DNA from: Fragilaria crotonensis
Lineage: Eukaryota > Bacillariophyta > Fragilariophyceae > Fragilariales > Fragilariaceae
DNA length: 64,000 nt
Direction: 5' to 3'
Assembly: GCA_022925895.1 (NCBI GenBank)
Contig: JAKSYS010000203.1
Location: 1 to 64,000, forward strand
A model generated the notes under the pieces. That model did no database searches. It was not told the origin of the DNA and worked only from the letters and a program-made list of their open reading frames with translations. Both the position numbers and the translations under genes were made by a program. Positions 24,518 through 35,416 of this stretch are shown here, piece after piece. Numbering within the stretch: position 1 is the first letter of the stretch; every line of letters begins with the position of its first letter.

Positions 24518-25907
24518 ATGCAGGATCAATGCGACGACCACCATTCGCTCTCACAAGCATTCCAAACATACCTTCGTCACGATAAAGAAGAACAATCGCA
24601 TTGGGAGGATGTTTGCAATGCCTATCGTCAATACGCCACGTTTGCACTTTGTAGTTGGGGGAATCAACGACATCGACTCGATCGTCTGCCAGACAATCAA
24701 CGGAAACTGCTACCACCGGGTCTGCGGAGCGGAACGCCGGAAGCGGAGGAGCGGGCACGAACCTTCAAGGAGGCCGCTGTGCGGAACCAGTACACGTTGG
24801 ATTGCATCTTGCGACATGCAGGAATGCCGCATTCTCAACAAGTGGGACCCACCACGACGGTGGTGGGGGATGGACAGATATCCAAAGTATCGTCGGTATT
24901 GAAGTCGCTTGCAAGGGATTGGTCGTTAGATGGTAAAGGGGAACGCGATCAAGCCTATGAGCCGATTTTGAATGCTGTGATGGAGTATGTGCCGATTGGG
25001 CTGGGAGGTGACGAGGCGCCGAAAGTATGTGTGCCGGGCGCAGGTGTGGGGCGACTTGCGTTGGAGCTCACGGCCTTGGGGTATCGTGTACAAGGAAATG
25101 AGTTTTCGCTTTTCATGTTATTAGCGTCGGATTTCATCCTAAACGGTGGGGTGTGTACACCGGATAAGCCCATGGCTCTTTCACCGTGGTTGCTCGAGAC
25201 AAGAAACTTGCATGCACCAACGGATCCGACGAGGTGAGTACGACGAATGAATGCTCAGGCAGCCGTTGTTGTAGGCAGGATAATCACAAAGGTGTCTGCC
25301 AGGATTGCAAGCTCACAGCCTTGACAACCTCCCCGCAAAACAAAGAAAGGTCTTGATTCCGGATGTAGACCCAGCTTCGTATTTGCTCAACAACGATGAG
25401 GATGAAGACACACCTCCGCCAGACTTTTCCATGGCTGCTGGCGATTTCGTAGGAATATACGGCAACGCCAGAGAGGTGGGTCAATGGAATGCCGTTGTGT
25501 GTTGTTTTTTCCTCGACGCTGCCCCGTCCATCATTGAGTACATTCAGGTAATCTACAAGATGCTCAATGACGATGGCATTTTGGTCAATTTCGGGCCACT
25601 CCTTTACCATTGGTCAGGTCCTGCCATGAGACCGGACGACCGGTCCACGTCCGACTACGAAGCGCGATTCTCGTACCTTGACTCGCGGTATATGACCAGC
25701 GTCGACCTATGTTGGGAGGACGTGAGAGAAGTCCTTTTGAATGTCGGCTTTGAATTTCTCGAAGAGAAAGTGGGAATCCGGTCCCTTTATACAGCAGACA
25801 GACGGGCCATGATGAACATGGCATATCGATGTATTCACTTTGTGGCTATCAAACGAGGACCTACGTCCAAGGGAAGGAAGGAGAGCAACGGCGATCAATC
25901 GTCATAG
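24518..25907 (+). CDS. CARNMT1: Carnosine N-methyltransferase-like protein (N2227 family)
   Basis: Exons 24518-25233 and 25319-25907 are joined across an 85-bp GT-AG intron and give 434 residues; the junction codon AG|C is Ser. Features: an N-terminal helical region with HWEDVCNAYRQYATFAL, a Rossmann SAM-binding motif VCVPGAGVGRLALEL near residue 170 followed by YRVQGNEFSLFML, then after the intron IPDVDP, MAAGDFVGIY, VCCFFLDAAPSIIEYI and VNFGPLLYHW. These are the hallmarks of the N2227/CARNMT1 family, which in animals methylates carnosine on histidine. Homologues occur in many eukaryotes that do not make carnosine, so the substrate here (another His peptide or protein) is unknown. It converges with MinD, with stops 152 bp apart. 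Confidence 0.85.
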
Positions 25908-26059
25908 CATCATTTTCAAGCTAGAGGGAACGATAGATGTTTCGGAGTAATGGAACAATTGTCATGTATGTTACTCCAACTGTAATTTTCGGGTTGTAAA
26001 CGTTGTTTTTCATACTGCAGCAAGGGCGTCCTAGCTAACCCTAAAGGCCGTCCCTACTT

Positions 26060-27162
26060 TTACCCAAAGATGCGTCTGAAGAATGACACAGGCTCTGGAG
26101 TAGTGAAGCGAAGTTCCTTTTCCTCGCCCAGGTATCGATCAACCGTATCTCGAAAGGCGCCGGCAACTGGCTTGTCCTCGCTCAACAGAATAACTGGGCT
26201 GCCGACGTTGGTACACGAAAGCACTTCTCTAGATTCTATCGAGGAGGTTCATCAGAAAGGTATGGAGAGGCGATGAATTACGAAATCGACATCGTTTCCT
26301 CATATGTGTAGACCACACTAAACAACAAAAAGGACAAAACAAACGTACCTGGTATTACCCCGACAACCGGCAATCCCAATAATTCTTCTATATCAGCTAT
26401 CGACAACGCTTCTTCTGCTGCCGCGCGCGCTGGATCATAGCGATTGATGAGAAGCGACTGCTGTACAGGAAGACACTCGAGCTGTCCTAATTCCGCACGT
26501 CTCGACTTGCTGGCAATAAATCCGACCATTTTGTCTGCATCTCGACAAGAACTTAATTCTGGATTAACCACCAACACAGCATCATCGCAAAAGTACATGC
26601 TGTGTCTGGCACCACTCTCGATCCCCGCAGGACTGTCTAAAACAACATAATCAAAAGTGCTGCAGAGTTGAGCCAAAATCATTTCGACTCCTTCCACAGT
26701 GAGTGAATCCTTATCCCTCGTTTGACTTGCCGCCAACAAACTAAGATTTGGTTCTCGTTTGTCCTTGAGGAGTGCCTGGTGCAATTGACACTCTCCCAGC
26801 AAGACGTTGACAAAATCGAAGATAACACGCCGCTCACATCCCAAATGAATATCCAAATTCCGAAGGCCAATATCAAAATCGACCACACAAGTCTTGTGGC
26901 CCTTTTGGGCCAATCCCATGGAGAAGGATGCGGCGGCTGTCGTCTTCCCAACTCCTCCCTTTCCAGACGTCACGCAAACAATGCGACCTCGCTTCTGTTG
27001 TTCCGATGCCGGATTTTGGTCGCTGCGACGAGGATCAACGACCGAAGGATGGGACAAAACAAACGGATGCGACGAGGAGGACCGTTGGAGGGCGCGTCGA
27101 CATGCTACCGAACACCAAGTAGACGAGGGGAGGCGGCGAGTGGGAAGCAAGGATATCATCAT
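26060..27162 (-). CDS. MIND: MinD-type division-site ATPase, organellar
   Basis: Exons 27162-26349 and 26235-26060 flank a 113-bp intron and give 329 residues; the joined codon completes VIPESREVLSCTN. The protein has the deviant Walker A motif SGKGGVGKTT (about residues 66-75), VVDFDIGLRNLDIHLG, DYVVLDSPAGIESGA, VVNPELSSCRDADKMVG and a C-terminal amphipathic membrane helix ending FFRRIFG. MinD polymerises on membranes with MinC/MinE and positions the FtsZ ring. The first ~55 residues are basic and Ser-rich with no hydrophobic signal peptide and no A-F motif. This looks like a mitochondrial rather than a plastid presequence. Mitochondrial Min systems are known in stramenopiles; plastid MinD is the alternative. 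Confidence 0.9.
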
Positions 27163-28625
27163 TCAAGGGCAATCACAATGTGTACATACATTCAGTTTGA
27201 TTACATCTCACCGAGACTTCATGTGTATAGATTACAGATATTATGCATTACAAGCATGATGCATGGTATGGTACTATTCATATACTCCGTAGTACGTTTT
27301 GACGTATACTTGTAGTAGTACCTGATACGCATACAGTACATGCATACTACCAGTAGATCTGCTCGTCGGTCTCGAGTACTAATGGGATCTACGCTAGTAG
27401 ATTAGAGAGCTACTGTAGTAGCTAGCGGTGTCGCTGTATGTATACGGGGTGGGTTTCTAACATGGAGCCCGTACAGCGTACATTCTCCCTTAACCATACG
27501 CAGTGGTACCAGTAATACTCTACTAGAGTTCCTGTACAACTGTACCAAAGTTTTTTTCGTACTACTCCAGTAGAATACTAGCATGTACGAAGACCTCGGA
27601 GTTGCGACAAGCGAAACAGGGCACGGCATGCTGGGAAGTCTCTTCCGTTTTTTTTAGTATGAGCAGATTGAGCATACGGAAAAGTGCAAAGTACCTGTAG
27701 CTTTATCGTTAGTCTCCGTACCAGGTATCCTAGCCATACCAACACGCTTGTAAATCTGGATGACATGTCATGACAATGACCTCACCCTGTCATACGGAAG
27801 ATACGACACACGACACACATGTATGTAACATGTACAGCACATCACATACATCCTACGATAAATATGATACTCCGAGTATATGTCATGTGACCCTGGGCTC
27901 CATGGTCGGGGAGTGCACATGTTTTTATTTTACTGGAGTACAACTACTTGTACTTGTACTCCGAGTACCTACTACATGTACTACCGGTGTAGGGTGTTGT
28001 AGTAACATCTACAGTACCGCACACAACACACATGACATACTTGGAGCATGGTGCAAACACGGAGTACAGTACCAGTATCATCGTACGAGTACTTGTTTCT
28101 ATTCTACCACAGTGAATGTGAGTGGATGAGGATGTTATGTCACCTCGCCAAAGATTTTTCTATTTCCAGCTCGAGAGGTAAATTTTTCGTAGTTGAGCAT
28201 GCGCAAAAACTCTATTCCCGGAAACTTCGAGAGCATGTCTCGGTGTCCAGGTGCATTGGCGTGTTGTTCGCGCAGATTTTCACTGTGGCTCCGAGCGCGT
28301 AAATAAAACAGTGGTCCCACAAATAGCACCTTGCAATTGCACACGTTCCTTCGGCCCTCGTCCATGCTTGTGTACAGGCCGGTGCTTCCAGACTGTTACA
28401 ATCCGATCAAGGGAAGCACAAGTTCGAAACTACCACCCTGTTCCATCACTTCTTGTGATTCTGTGTTGAATCCAGATTCACTTTTCGTATTGGAACGTAT
28501 ACTCCGCGCTGCACTGTTGTAGTTTCCCACTGTTAATTCCATTGGGAATCTTAAGAAAATCCATCGGAAATCCGAAGATACCCGCACAAAATTGCAAGTG
28601 AGCGTGTGAAAGGAGCGGCGACCCT
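27163..28625. other. Long GTAC-rich spacer
   Basis: No coding frame is supported. It contains dozens of short palindromic or complementary strings built on GTAC, AGTACT and TACCGGTA (for example 27275-27420 and 27940-28110). Upstream regions of two divergent genes (MinD and the kinase) are expected at its ends. Confidence 0.5.
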
Positions 28626-29958
28626 TTGGTTATAGAAACTACTCGAGTTGATCCCACAACCATGCAACACGCAGCTGGCACCCACCACGCATCCCTAACA
28701 TTCGACCAAGTCGCCTCGCACGGCGAAGCCTGTCGCCCACTCGACTTCCCTCCCCCCGTCGTCGCCCGCGGCGTCCGCGTCAACGCGCTTGTGGTGCATC
28801 CCGCGTCAGGCAGCCGTCAAGTATGCTCCGGCGTTGTTCACCGTGAGGATCTGCAGGGATCTGCCTATTGGCCGCAGCGTCGATTGCAGGATGCTATTTA
28901 TGGAAGTGTCTGGGCGTGTCTGGTACTGCAACGCCATTCGGGCCCAGCAGCAGACGATGCTGCACGGGCGGCGGGAGTCGAGCCAGGAGCGGCAGATGCG
29001 CCGATTGTGTGGGAAATTACGCCAAAACATGTGGCGATCAAAATGGTGGAGTGGGGACGAGTGCATCAAATGAGAGGACGACTGTTGGAAGACCCAGTTA
29101 AGGAAGTTGCGGCGTTGCAACTATTGGGGGAAATGGGGAGCAGTCCTCATGTTTTGAGCAGTACTGAAGTGCTGCAGGATGGAGACTTTCTGTATTCTGT
29201 CATGCCCTATTGTTCCGGAGGAGACTTGTTCGGTGTTGTGGTTCAGCATGCGGAAGAAAGCGGCGGCGATGGAGGTATGAGTGAGCCTGTCGCTCGATAT
29301 TGGTTTCGACAAATTTTGTTGGTACGTTCCTCTTCATACGTCACGCGGTAAAGGGATTGATTGTCTGATTTGCTCTAAAACCTTACCCACTATCTTTTAG
29401 GGTCTGATGCATCTACAATCCCTGGGTGTTTGTCATCGCGACTTATCGCTGGAAAACATACTCGTTGACGATGTCAAGTGTTTGATCATCGATATGGGCA
29501 TGTGTTTGCGAGTCCCCTACGATACTGGTACCCCCGACAGCGAAATTGTTGATGTCACCCAAGGTTCCCGTCGACGACTACTGAAACCACAAGGAGTTTG
29601 TGGCAAACACAACTACATGTCTCCAGAGATCTATAACAATACGGAAAATTTTGATGGATTTGCGATCGATTTATGGGCGGCAGGAGTTACTCTGTACATC
29701 ATGCTGACTGGCTTCCCTCCTTACGATCAAGCTTCGATGACAGATGCAAGGTTTGCTCTAATTGTCGGTGGACGGCTGGTGGAACAGTTGATAAGTTGGG
29801 ACATTCATCTGTCTCCGGAAGCAGGTGATTTACTTCAACGGATGCTTCGCCTCCATCCACGAGATCGATTGACATTGGCCGAAACAATGGCGCATCCCTG
29901 GATTACTGATGGTCCGGTGGAAGGGCCAGCTCCCAGCGAAGCCAACGTTATCTATTAA
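28626..29958 (+). CDS. Serine/threonine protein kinase
   Basis: Exons 28626-29321 and 29401-29958 are joined across a 79-bp intron (gtacgt...ttttag) and give 417 residues. The N-terminal ~80 residues match no family that I recognise. The kinase domain follows: a glycine-loop-like IYGSVW, VAIKMVEW with the ATP-binding Lys near 139, EVAALQLLG, HRDLSLENILV near 245, IDMGMCL in place of the usual DFG, KHNYMSPEIY as activation segment and P+1 loop, DLWAAGVTLYIMLTGFPPYD and HPRDRLTLAETMAHPWI. The catalytic Asp and the metal-binding Asp are both present, so it should be active; the DMG variant is unusual. No regulatory domain identifies the subfamily. The start could instead be the second Met at 28662. 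Confidence 0.85.
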
Positions 29959-31626
29959 CGAGGCAGAGCTGGACGAGAACACCAATGGATCCACATTCCA
30001 CACGCAGCTGACGTTGCTGGGGAAGCGTCGCCCTTGGAGAACAAACCCACACGGAAATCCATGCTCGCAAGCAAGAGTTTGGCACGTGGGTCTTATTTTA
30101 TCTACTCTACTCTAGAGTGTAAGGTTAATGTTTTACAGCAACACTCGCCTATGTTGGAATGGACCAATTATAGTTGCATCGCAGGTTGAAAAATGCTAAA
30201 ACACAAGGGATAGAGCGAGATATAAAAACAACAACTATGTTTGCTCCAGGTCGCCACTCTGGAGTCACTTAATCGACACGTGTTGGCATCAGATTGCCAT
30301 AAACTTGGACGAAATCGAGGCATCAGACGTTTGTCCAAAAACCACCATCAACAGGAGTCGAATCAGAGTATTGGAGGCAACGCGAAAACAAGGCATCTCC
30401 TGATTTCTTTTCAATCGCGCCGTACACTCTACGATGACATCAGCATCCTTGTCTTGGTGTTGCTCAGACTCACGTAGACCTGATAACAACATATGAGACT
30501 ACCCTCGTTCGCCACGCTACGGTAGACTTTGCTTGAGTTGAGAGAAAATAAAAGGTGTTTGCGTCAGATAAGGACCCAGTTCGAGATGGAATAATAAAAC
30601 ACGTGTGGGCTGTGATCGACGATTATTGTTCTTCCCAACCGGTAACAAGAGAGACCGCTCCTTCTCGCGAAAGAGCATACCGTCCCTCATGAACGCATCC
30701 CTTTCGGGATGCGTTGATACGACCAAGATGGGTTCATGGTTGCTTGTTGTGATCAACGATTGCCACGTACCTATTTCATGAATGATTGACCATACCTAAC
30801 CTTCAAGAATGCTACGCTCGGGGAGTAGTTGTTGTGTCGTTTGCGAAACAGCGAGAGTGAGAATAATGCGAGGCAATGACCGACGGGTTTGCTGCCGGAA
30901 AAACCCTACTGACGCCAAACCGCACGGATTCATAGGAGATTGTAGATTCAGATCCATCGCAGGAACATTGGATGGAATTGAAATCCCTATAAAGGCGAAA
31001 GCGGAAGGGAAGCCTTGCACCAACGAATCGGTGCCTGACGGCGTCACGTTTCATGACATGTGGGAGGTAGAGGCAACACCATTCCTTCAACTCCTGTCTA
31101 TTGACATGGTACAGGTCACAGCGATTTGAGATGTGAGGCTTCACTCAGAGGCTTCATACATTCCTGTGATAAATGTGCGGACAAACTCAATTGGCGTGTA
31201 TGATATATGCATTGGGTAGAGAACGTAGAACGGGACGGACGAATAACATATCTTCGGATGGTGCACAGACGCTGCTCCTGCCATTCACCCCGTCTCGGTG
31301 TTGGGGTTGTGATTAGTACTCGTACAGTAGAAAATAGAAAATATAGTACTACCTCTGGTATAAGCAGTTTTTGACAGTACTCCGTATGATATTCATACAC
31401 AGTACGACAACATTTCGTCCTATGTCTACAGTCGACAGTTTTCAGCATACCAGGTAATACAGTGCTCGACTAACTAAGATACACCGTACGCCTCCCTCTA
31501 CCGGTAGTAGGAGTACAAACATAGTAGTACACCATACACTACTTGTAGTACCCTTCTTTACGACACCCACTGAGAGGTTTTGCTCACATCATTTTTCTAT
31601 CCGGTCTCCACGTCCCCAACATTGAC
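29959..31626. other. Spacer with weak coding-like frames
   Basis: No gene is clearly supported. Two minus-strand frames (31047-30796 and 30756-30517) have near-normal amino-acid composition. The second begins with a stretch loosely like the signal-peptidase I region (PILVV...MRDG.LF), but the catalytic Ser-Met is absent and the rest does not match. Palindromic GTAC sequence fills 31300-31560 before the sulfotransferase start. Confidence 0.4.
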
Positions 31627-32985
31627 ATGCCGTCGACTGTCATCGGTCCAATTCGAATGCGATCATCCCTTCAGGAGTTGTGGAAGAAACACCCTAATGA
31701 GAATGGGTTTGACAAGATGAGGGCTGAGAAGGAACACCGGTTGTCAACAGCGGTCGTATCGATCAATCGATCTGTAGTGAAGTCAATCCTGAAACGTTGG
31801 CAACTTCCTGTCATTTTTGTCCTGTTGATCCTGCACTTATCCACCCTGGTGCGACGCCCAATAGAGATTTCTAATGCATCCTGTTCCTGTGACAACGAAC
31901 GCAACCTACCGCTCAGATCGGACTCAACATCGCATCCAGCCAGATCTATCGTCTACAATGGCCCTCAAACAACCTGGACTCCTTGGGCACATGACTTTCC
32001 GTGTTTCCCAGACGAGCCTGACTGGCAATCCGTTACCGTGCAGCGAAGTCCTTCTGGAAGAGGACTTTTGTTTGTCCGTGAAATGAAGACGGCGTCGTCT
32101 ACATTGTCGGGTGTTCTTTTGCGCCTTGCCCATCGACGGGGACTTGTCGTCAACAATAGCACTAGTAGCGGTGTTGAGACGATTCCCTGCCGACTCCGCA
32201 TCTCTCATTCGAGCGCCCGCGAGATGGAATACTACAAACGAGATGTTGAAAAATCCTTCCTTCTTTCATTGTTGCGCGATCCAACAAAACGCGCCATTAG
32301 CCACTATTTTCACTTCATTGTTTCCCAACAGAAACACGACCCTACAGATGAGAATTTTAAAGGCTATTTCTTACGAGAAAACAGCCCGTGGTCCAGTTAC
32401 TACATCAAAGATTTAGCGATGAGAACCGAAGATTTGCCTGACGAGGATACTGACTCAAAGGACGATCTTAGCGTAAACCAGATCTTGAGCCAGTACAACT
32501 TCATCGCCATTACTGAGCGGATGGAGGAGTCACTCATCGTGTTGAAACTGTTGCTTGGTTTGGAAATGGAGGATATTCTCTTCATGCCTGCGAAAAAGCA
32601 TGGATCCTTCACGACAGGAGTGCCTCCTGAACGTCCATGCGTGTACATTGTTCCCCCTTTCCTGACACCCGGGATGCAGGAATTTTTCCAGTCGCAGTAT
32701 TGGAAGAATTATACTCGCATCGATCAACGACTGTACGATGCTGCAGTGCAATCGCTGGACAATACGATTGAAGCCCTGGGGCGGCAGAAGGTACAAGAAG
32801 AGCTACTGGTATTCCGCCAAGCGCTTCAATACGCTCATCAGCGATGCGAGGAGCGCACTGTTTACAAATGTAATTCGAAAGGTGATTTCGTGGATAGCAA
32901 TAGTACATGCTACATGTGGGATGTTGGATGTGGCTATGAATGCTTGAATGAAATCTCGATTACAAAGGATGTTCTGATGAAGTGA
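31627..32985 (+). CDS. Type II membrane sulfotransferase (Golgi carbohydrate sulfotransferase-like)
   Basis: A single exon of 452 residues. A cytosolic basic N terminus is followed by one transmembrane helix (WQLPVIFVLLILHLSTLV, about 59-76), a stem region, and a lumenal catalytic domain. The PAPS 5'-phosphosulfate loop is REMKTASSTLSGVLL (about 149-163) and the 3'-phosphate site is LLRDPTKRAISHYFHF (about 213). Several N-x-S/T sequons are present (e.g. NNST). The family moves sulfate from PAPS to sugar hydroxyls in the Golgi. A role in sulfated extracellular polysaccharide, abundant in diatom mucilage, is inferred. The acceptor sugar cannot be read from the sequence. Confidence 0.8.
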   Translation: MPSTVIGPIRMRSSLQELWKKHPNENGFDKMRAEKEHRLSTAVVSINRSVVKSILKRWQLPVIFVLLILHLSTLVRRPIEISNASCSCDNERNLPLRSDSTSHPARSIVYNGPQTTWTPWAHDFPCFPDEPDWQSVTVQRSPSGRGLLFVREMKTASSTLSGVLLRLAHRRGLVVNNSTSSGVETIPCRLRISHSSAREMEYYKRDVEKSFLLSLLRDPTKRAISHYFHFIVSQQKHDPTDENFKGYFLRENSPWSSYYIKDLAMRTEDLPDEDTDSKDDLSVNQILSQYNFIAITERMEESLIVLKLLLGLEMEDILFMPAKKHGSFTTGVPPERPCVYIVPPFLTPGMQEFFQSQYWKNYTRIDQRLYDAAVQSLDNTIEALGRQKVQEELLVFRQALQYAHQRCEERTVYKCNSKGDFVDSNSTCYMWDVGCGYECLNEISITKDVLMK

Positions 32986-33204
32986 ATCATATTCATGCAG
33001 GGCTACAGATCATTCGCGTGAATATCATGTCGTCTGTTATTTGGCTCAAACCTTGCAATACAGCATGCGTTGCTGTCTGGTTGTGTGTATGCAATATCCA
33101 AGGGAGAAGGCCGCCCATCTGTTCATAAGTTGCACTCAAGGAAGTTGCAATCAAAGCGTTTCTGATCATCTGTGATCTGTGAGGTGCGCTGATGCGGATG
33201 CCTT

Positions 33205-33645
33205 TTATGTCAACTCTATGCTTGGGTGGACGGAACAAACATTCTGCACAATGGACGGCGGTGACCAGTGTGATCCCTCTTTCCATCGTGTGTCAATTTG
33301 GGTAATCCCACGGAATTGGGCTTGATGAGGAGAATGAGTCATCTTGCTTTGCAACTGAGGCATCAAATTAAGGAAGCCAGCGATGTGCTCAGCAACGTTT
33401 CGCCAGGAAGCATTGAGACACATCGTCCACTTGCACTTTTTAATAGGCAGCGAATTCCTCGTACCCTTCAGCGCTTTCGAATCCTCTTTCCAACGCATCG
33501 TTCTGGAAAAGTTGGCGGCTAAGCCCGGGCCCAGTGCATCAGTATACGGCGTCGTATGCGGATTGCCACTCAGCGCCTTCATGGTTGGCAAGTCTTCTTC
33601 CCTGCATCCTCTACAACAAGCATAGACGGTTGATAGTAGTCTCAT
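33205..33645 (-). CDS. Hypothetical 146-residue protein
   Basis: A complete frame with mixed, coding-like composition. It contains a Cys-rich start (CCRGC), a basic middle with KCKWTMCLNASW, and no membrane segment. I do not recognise a family. It lies downstream of, and on the same strand as, the small four-exon gene ending at 33915. It may contain an unrecognised intron, or it may be fortuitous. Confidence 0.3.
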   Translation of the reverse strand: MRLLSTVYACCRGCREEDLPTMKALSGNPHTTPYTDALGPGLAANFSRTMRWKEDSKALKGTRNSLPIKKCKWTMCLNASWRNVAEHIAGFLNLMPQLQSKMTHSPHQAQFRGITQIDTRWKEGSHWSPPSIVQNVCSVHPSIELT

Positions 33646-33914
33646 GGTGCATGTTGTGTGCTCGTTACGGTGCTGGTGATCGCACTTGTCTGATTGTGCT
33701 AGTGTCTTGACACGATCTCAAGCATCGTGACAATAACTTTGCTATCCTTCCGTCTCTCAACAGCGAACCCATTCTAGCTTTTTTACAATTTCTGGAGAAA
33801 TTTTCGATGCGCTCGATCTCTGACGTTGATAGTGTAGCATTCGCCCTTGATTCATGCGTTTCCACTTCTTCATGTGGAAAGCAAGCGATAGTCTCCTTCC
33901 TTTCCTGCATTCAG

Positions 33915-34536
33915 CTACGCGCTTGAGTACAGTGCCTTTTCAATCTCCTTCATGGACTTTAGTCTCTTGGCATACTCGTCAACTTCGTTCCACAGTGCAC
34001 TGGCGTCCAGTGGCGGTGTCATTTCGATCAGATCGAGTCTTTCCACGATCAATCTGATATCTCTGTCCAAGAAACCTGTAATCTATACTGGCGTCTTAGC
34101 AAATTAGTCTGCCATCAGAGCTGTCAACGATACATGATTCCCGTTCGTCGCATTTACCTTCGAACTTCTTGGGGATGATGGCGGATGACCTCCCGCTGGT
34201 GTGGTATGGCGTCTTCTTCTTGAGTTTCGAGCTACTTATCCTTGGCTCGCAACTCCATCAGAATGAGAACCATGTTATAAAAGATGATGTTGAATTCACA
34301 AATGCAGAGCGTACCTTCTCCGTGTCAACAGACAATGGATCCAAACTATACTGGAAGGTTTAAAGAAATTCTAAACCAGATAAAAATTAATGAGCTTTGT
34401 ACATTTCGTTGTAATCGCCAAACAAAGGAGTTTCAAGACCATTGGCGGACACTCGCTCATCATTTGTCACGAACGGATCTTTCGTCTCCGAGGCATGACG
34501 GTAATCCATCTGTCTGCGTTTTCGCTTTGTCGGCAT
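33915..34536 (-). CDS. Small four-exon gene, 137-residue basic/helical protein
   Basis: Pieced together from sequence: exons 34536-34403, 34345-34315, 34245-34158 and 34075-33915, with introns of 57, 69 and 82 bp, all GT-AG and phase-consistent. The product starts MPTKRKRRQ and passes through FGDYNEILDPLSVDTEK and a Lys/Ser stretch ending AIIPKKFEG. It ends in an amphipathic helix pair (FLDRDIRLIVERLDLIEM, then ALWNEVDEYAKRLKSMKEIEKAL). No family was recognised. The last exon has strong coding character. The acceptor of exon 3 (gcgag) is atypical, so that boundary is the least certain. The start lies 140 bp below the NAA38 stop on the same strand. Confidence 0.5.
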
Positions 34537-34676
34537 CGCTTGGTGCCGGCACCATTATTAAACAGCTTCATGCTAGTGAAGCCCAAGTAAATTTGTAGTA
34601 CCCACTATTCGGGTTAATCAGATTCCTTGTCGGCGCAATCACTCTAGACAGCGACCGAAGCTGTGCAAGGTAAACC

Positions 34677-35090
34677 TCATTTCAGAGCAGCGTTCATGGT
34701 TTGAAACACAGGCTCCACGCACTGTTCATAGACCGATTGCGCCAATTCTACCTTGACCAGGTGGATTCCAGGAACCATGGCCTGCGCTAAAACTCGCTTT
34801 GTAGTTATAATCTTTCCACCCGTTGATCCAGAATAGAGCGCCGAATCCACCGTTCGTTCTTCGACGACTTGACTGAGGATCAAGTTCTTTCTGTGCCATG
34901 CGGAGCAATATAGGATGAGTGAATTACGCTGCAGCACGGACTAAGGGGTCTTGTTACAGGCAGTCTGAACTTACAATCGATCGATACAAATAAGGGTTCC
35001 TGTCGCTGTCCTCCCATCTGCCAACGTACACTTGAGTGTCTGTCCCAAAAGGTTGCGAAGCGCCTGCTGATGAGGATTCGTTGTCCCCAT
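34677..35090 (-). CDS. NAA38: NAA38-like LSM-domain protein (NatC auxiliary subunit)
   Basis: Exons 35090-34975 and 34890-34677 are joined across an 84-bp intron and give 109 residues; each exon alone is too short to stand out. The Sm1-like part LRNLLGQTLKCTLADGRTATGTLICID is followed after the junction by KNLILSQVVEER. The Sm2-like part RVLAQAMVPGIHLVKVEL matches the LSMD1/NAA38 signature (LG.AMVPG.H.V.VE). In other eukaryotes this subunit joins NAA30 and NAA35 in the N-terminal acetyltransferase C complex. Length fits the family (about 100-125 residues). Confidence 0.75.
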
Positions 35091-35159
35091 TTTCTTTCGT
35101 ATGCGATGTCAAAATGCTGAGTGTTCTCTAAAAATGATTTCTGATAATCTTTTGTACGG

Positions 35160-35400
35160 TAATACGACTACAGGTAGCCGGTACCAGGTATGATAGTACT
35201 CAGACTCAGACTCACACTGCACCGTGCACCGCTCCTTTCCGAGCATCGTACTTGTACTACGGTAGAGTACAATGTACGCATACAATGTGTACCTTGTACT
35301 TGTACTGAATGTACAATACTACGGCTCTTTTAGTTCAACGAGTACTGGTACTTGTACTGAAGAACTGGAGTACAACCATAGCTGCAACCTCCAACCTCCA
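35160..35400. repeat. GTAC palindrome cluster
   Basis: About ten GTAC tetranucleotides occur within 240 bp, many inside longer palindromes such as GGTACC, AGTACT and TTGTACAA-like strings. There is no coding content. Confidence 0.6.
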
Positions 35401-35416
35401 ACGAAAACCGGAAGAT

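Noticed and set aside
30517-30756. Signal peptidase I / SEC11-like frame
   Set aside because: A short stretch loosely fits PILVV...F.RGD.LF, but the catalytic Ser-Met is absent and the remainder of the frame does not match.
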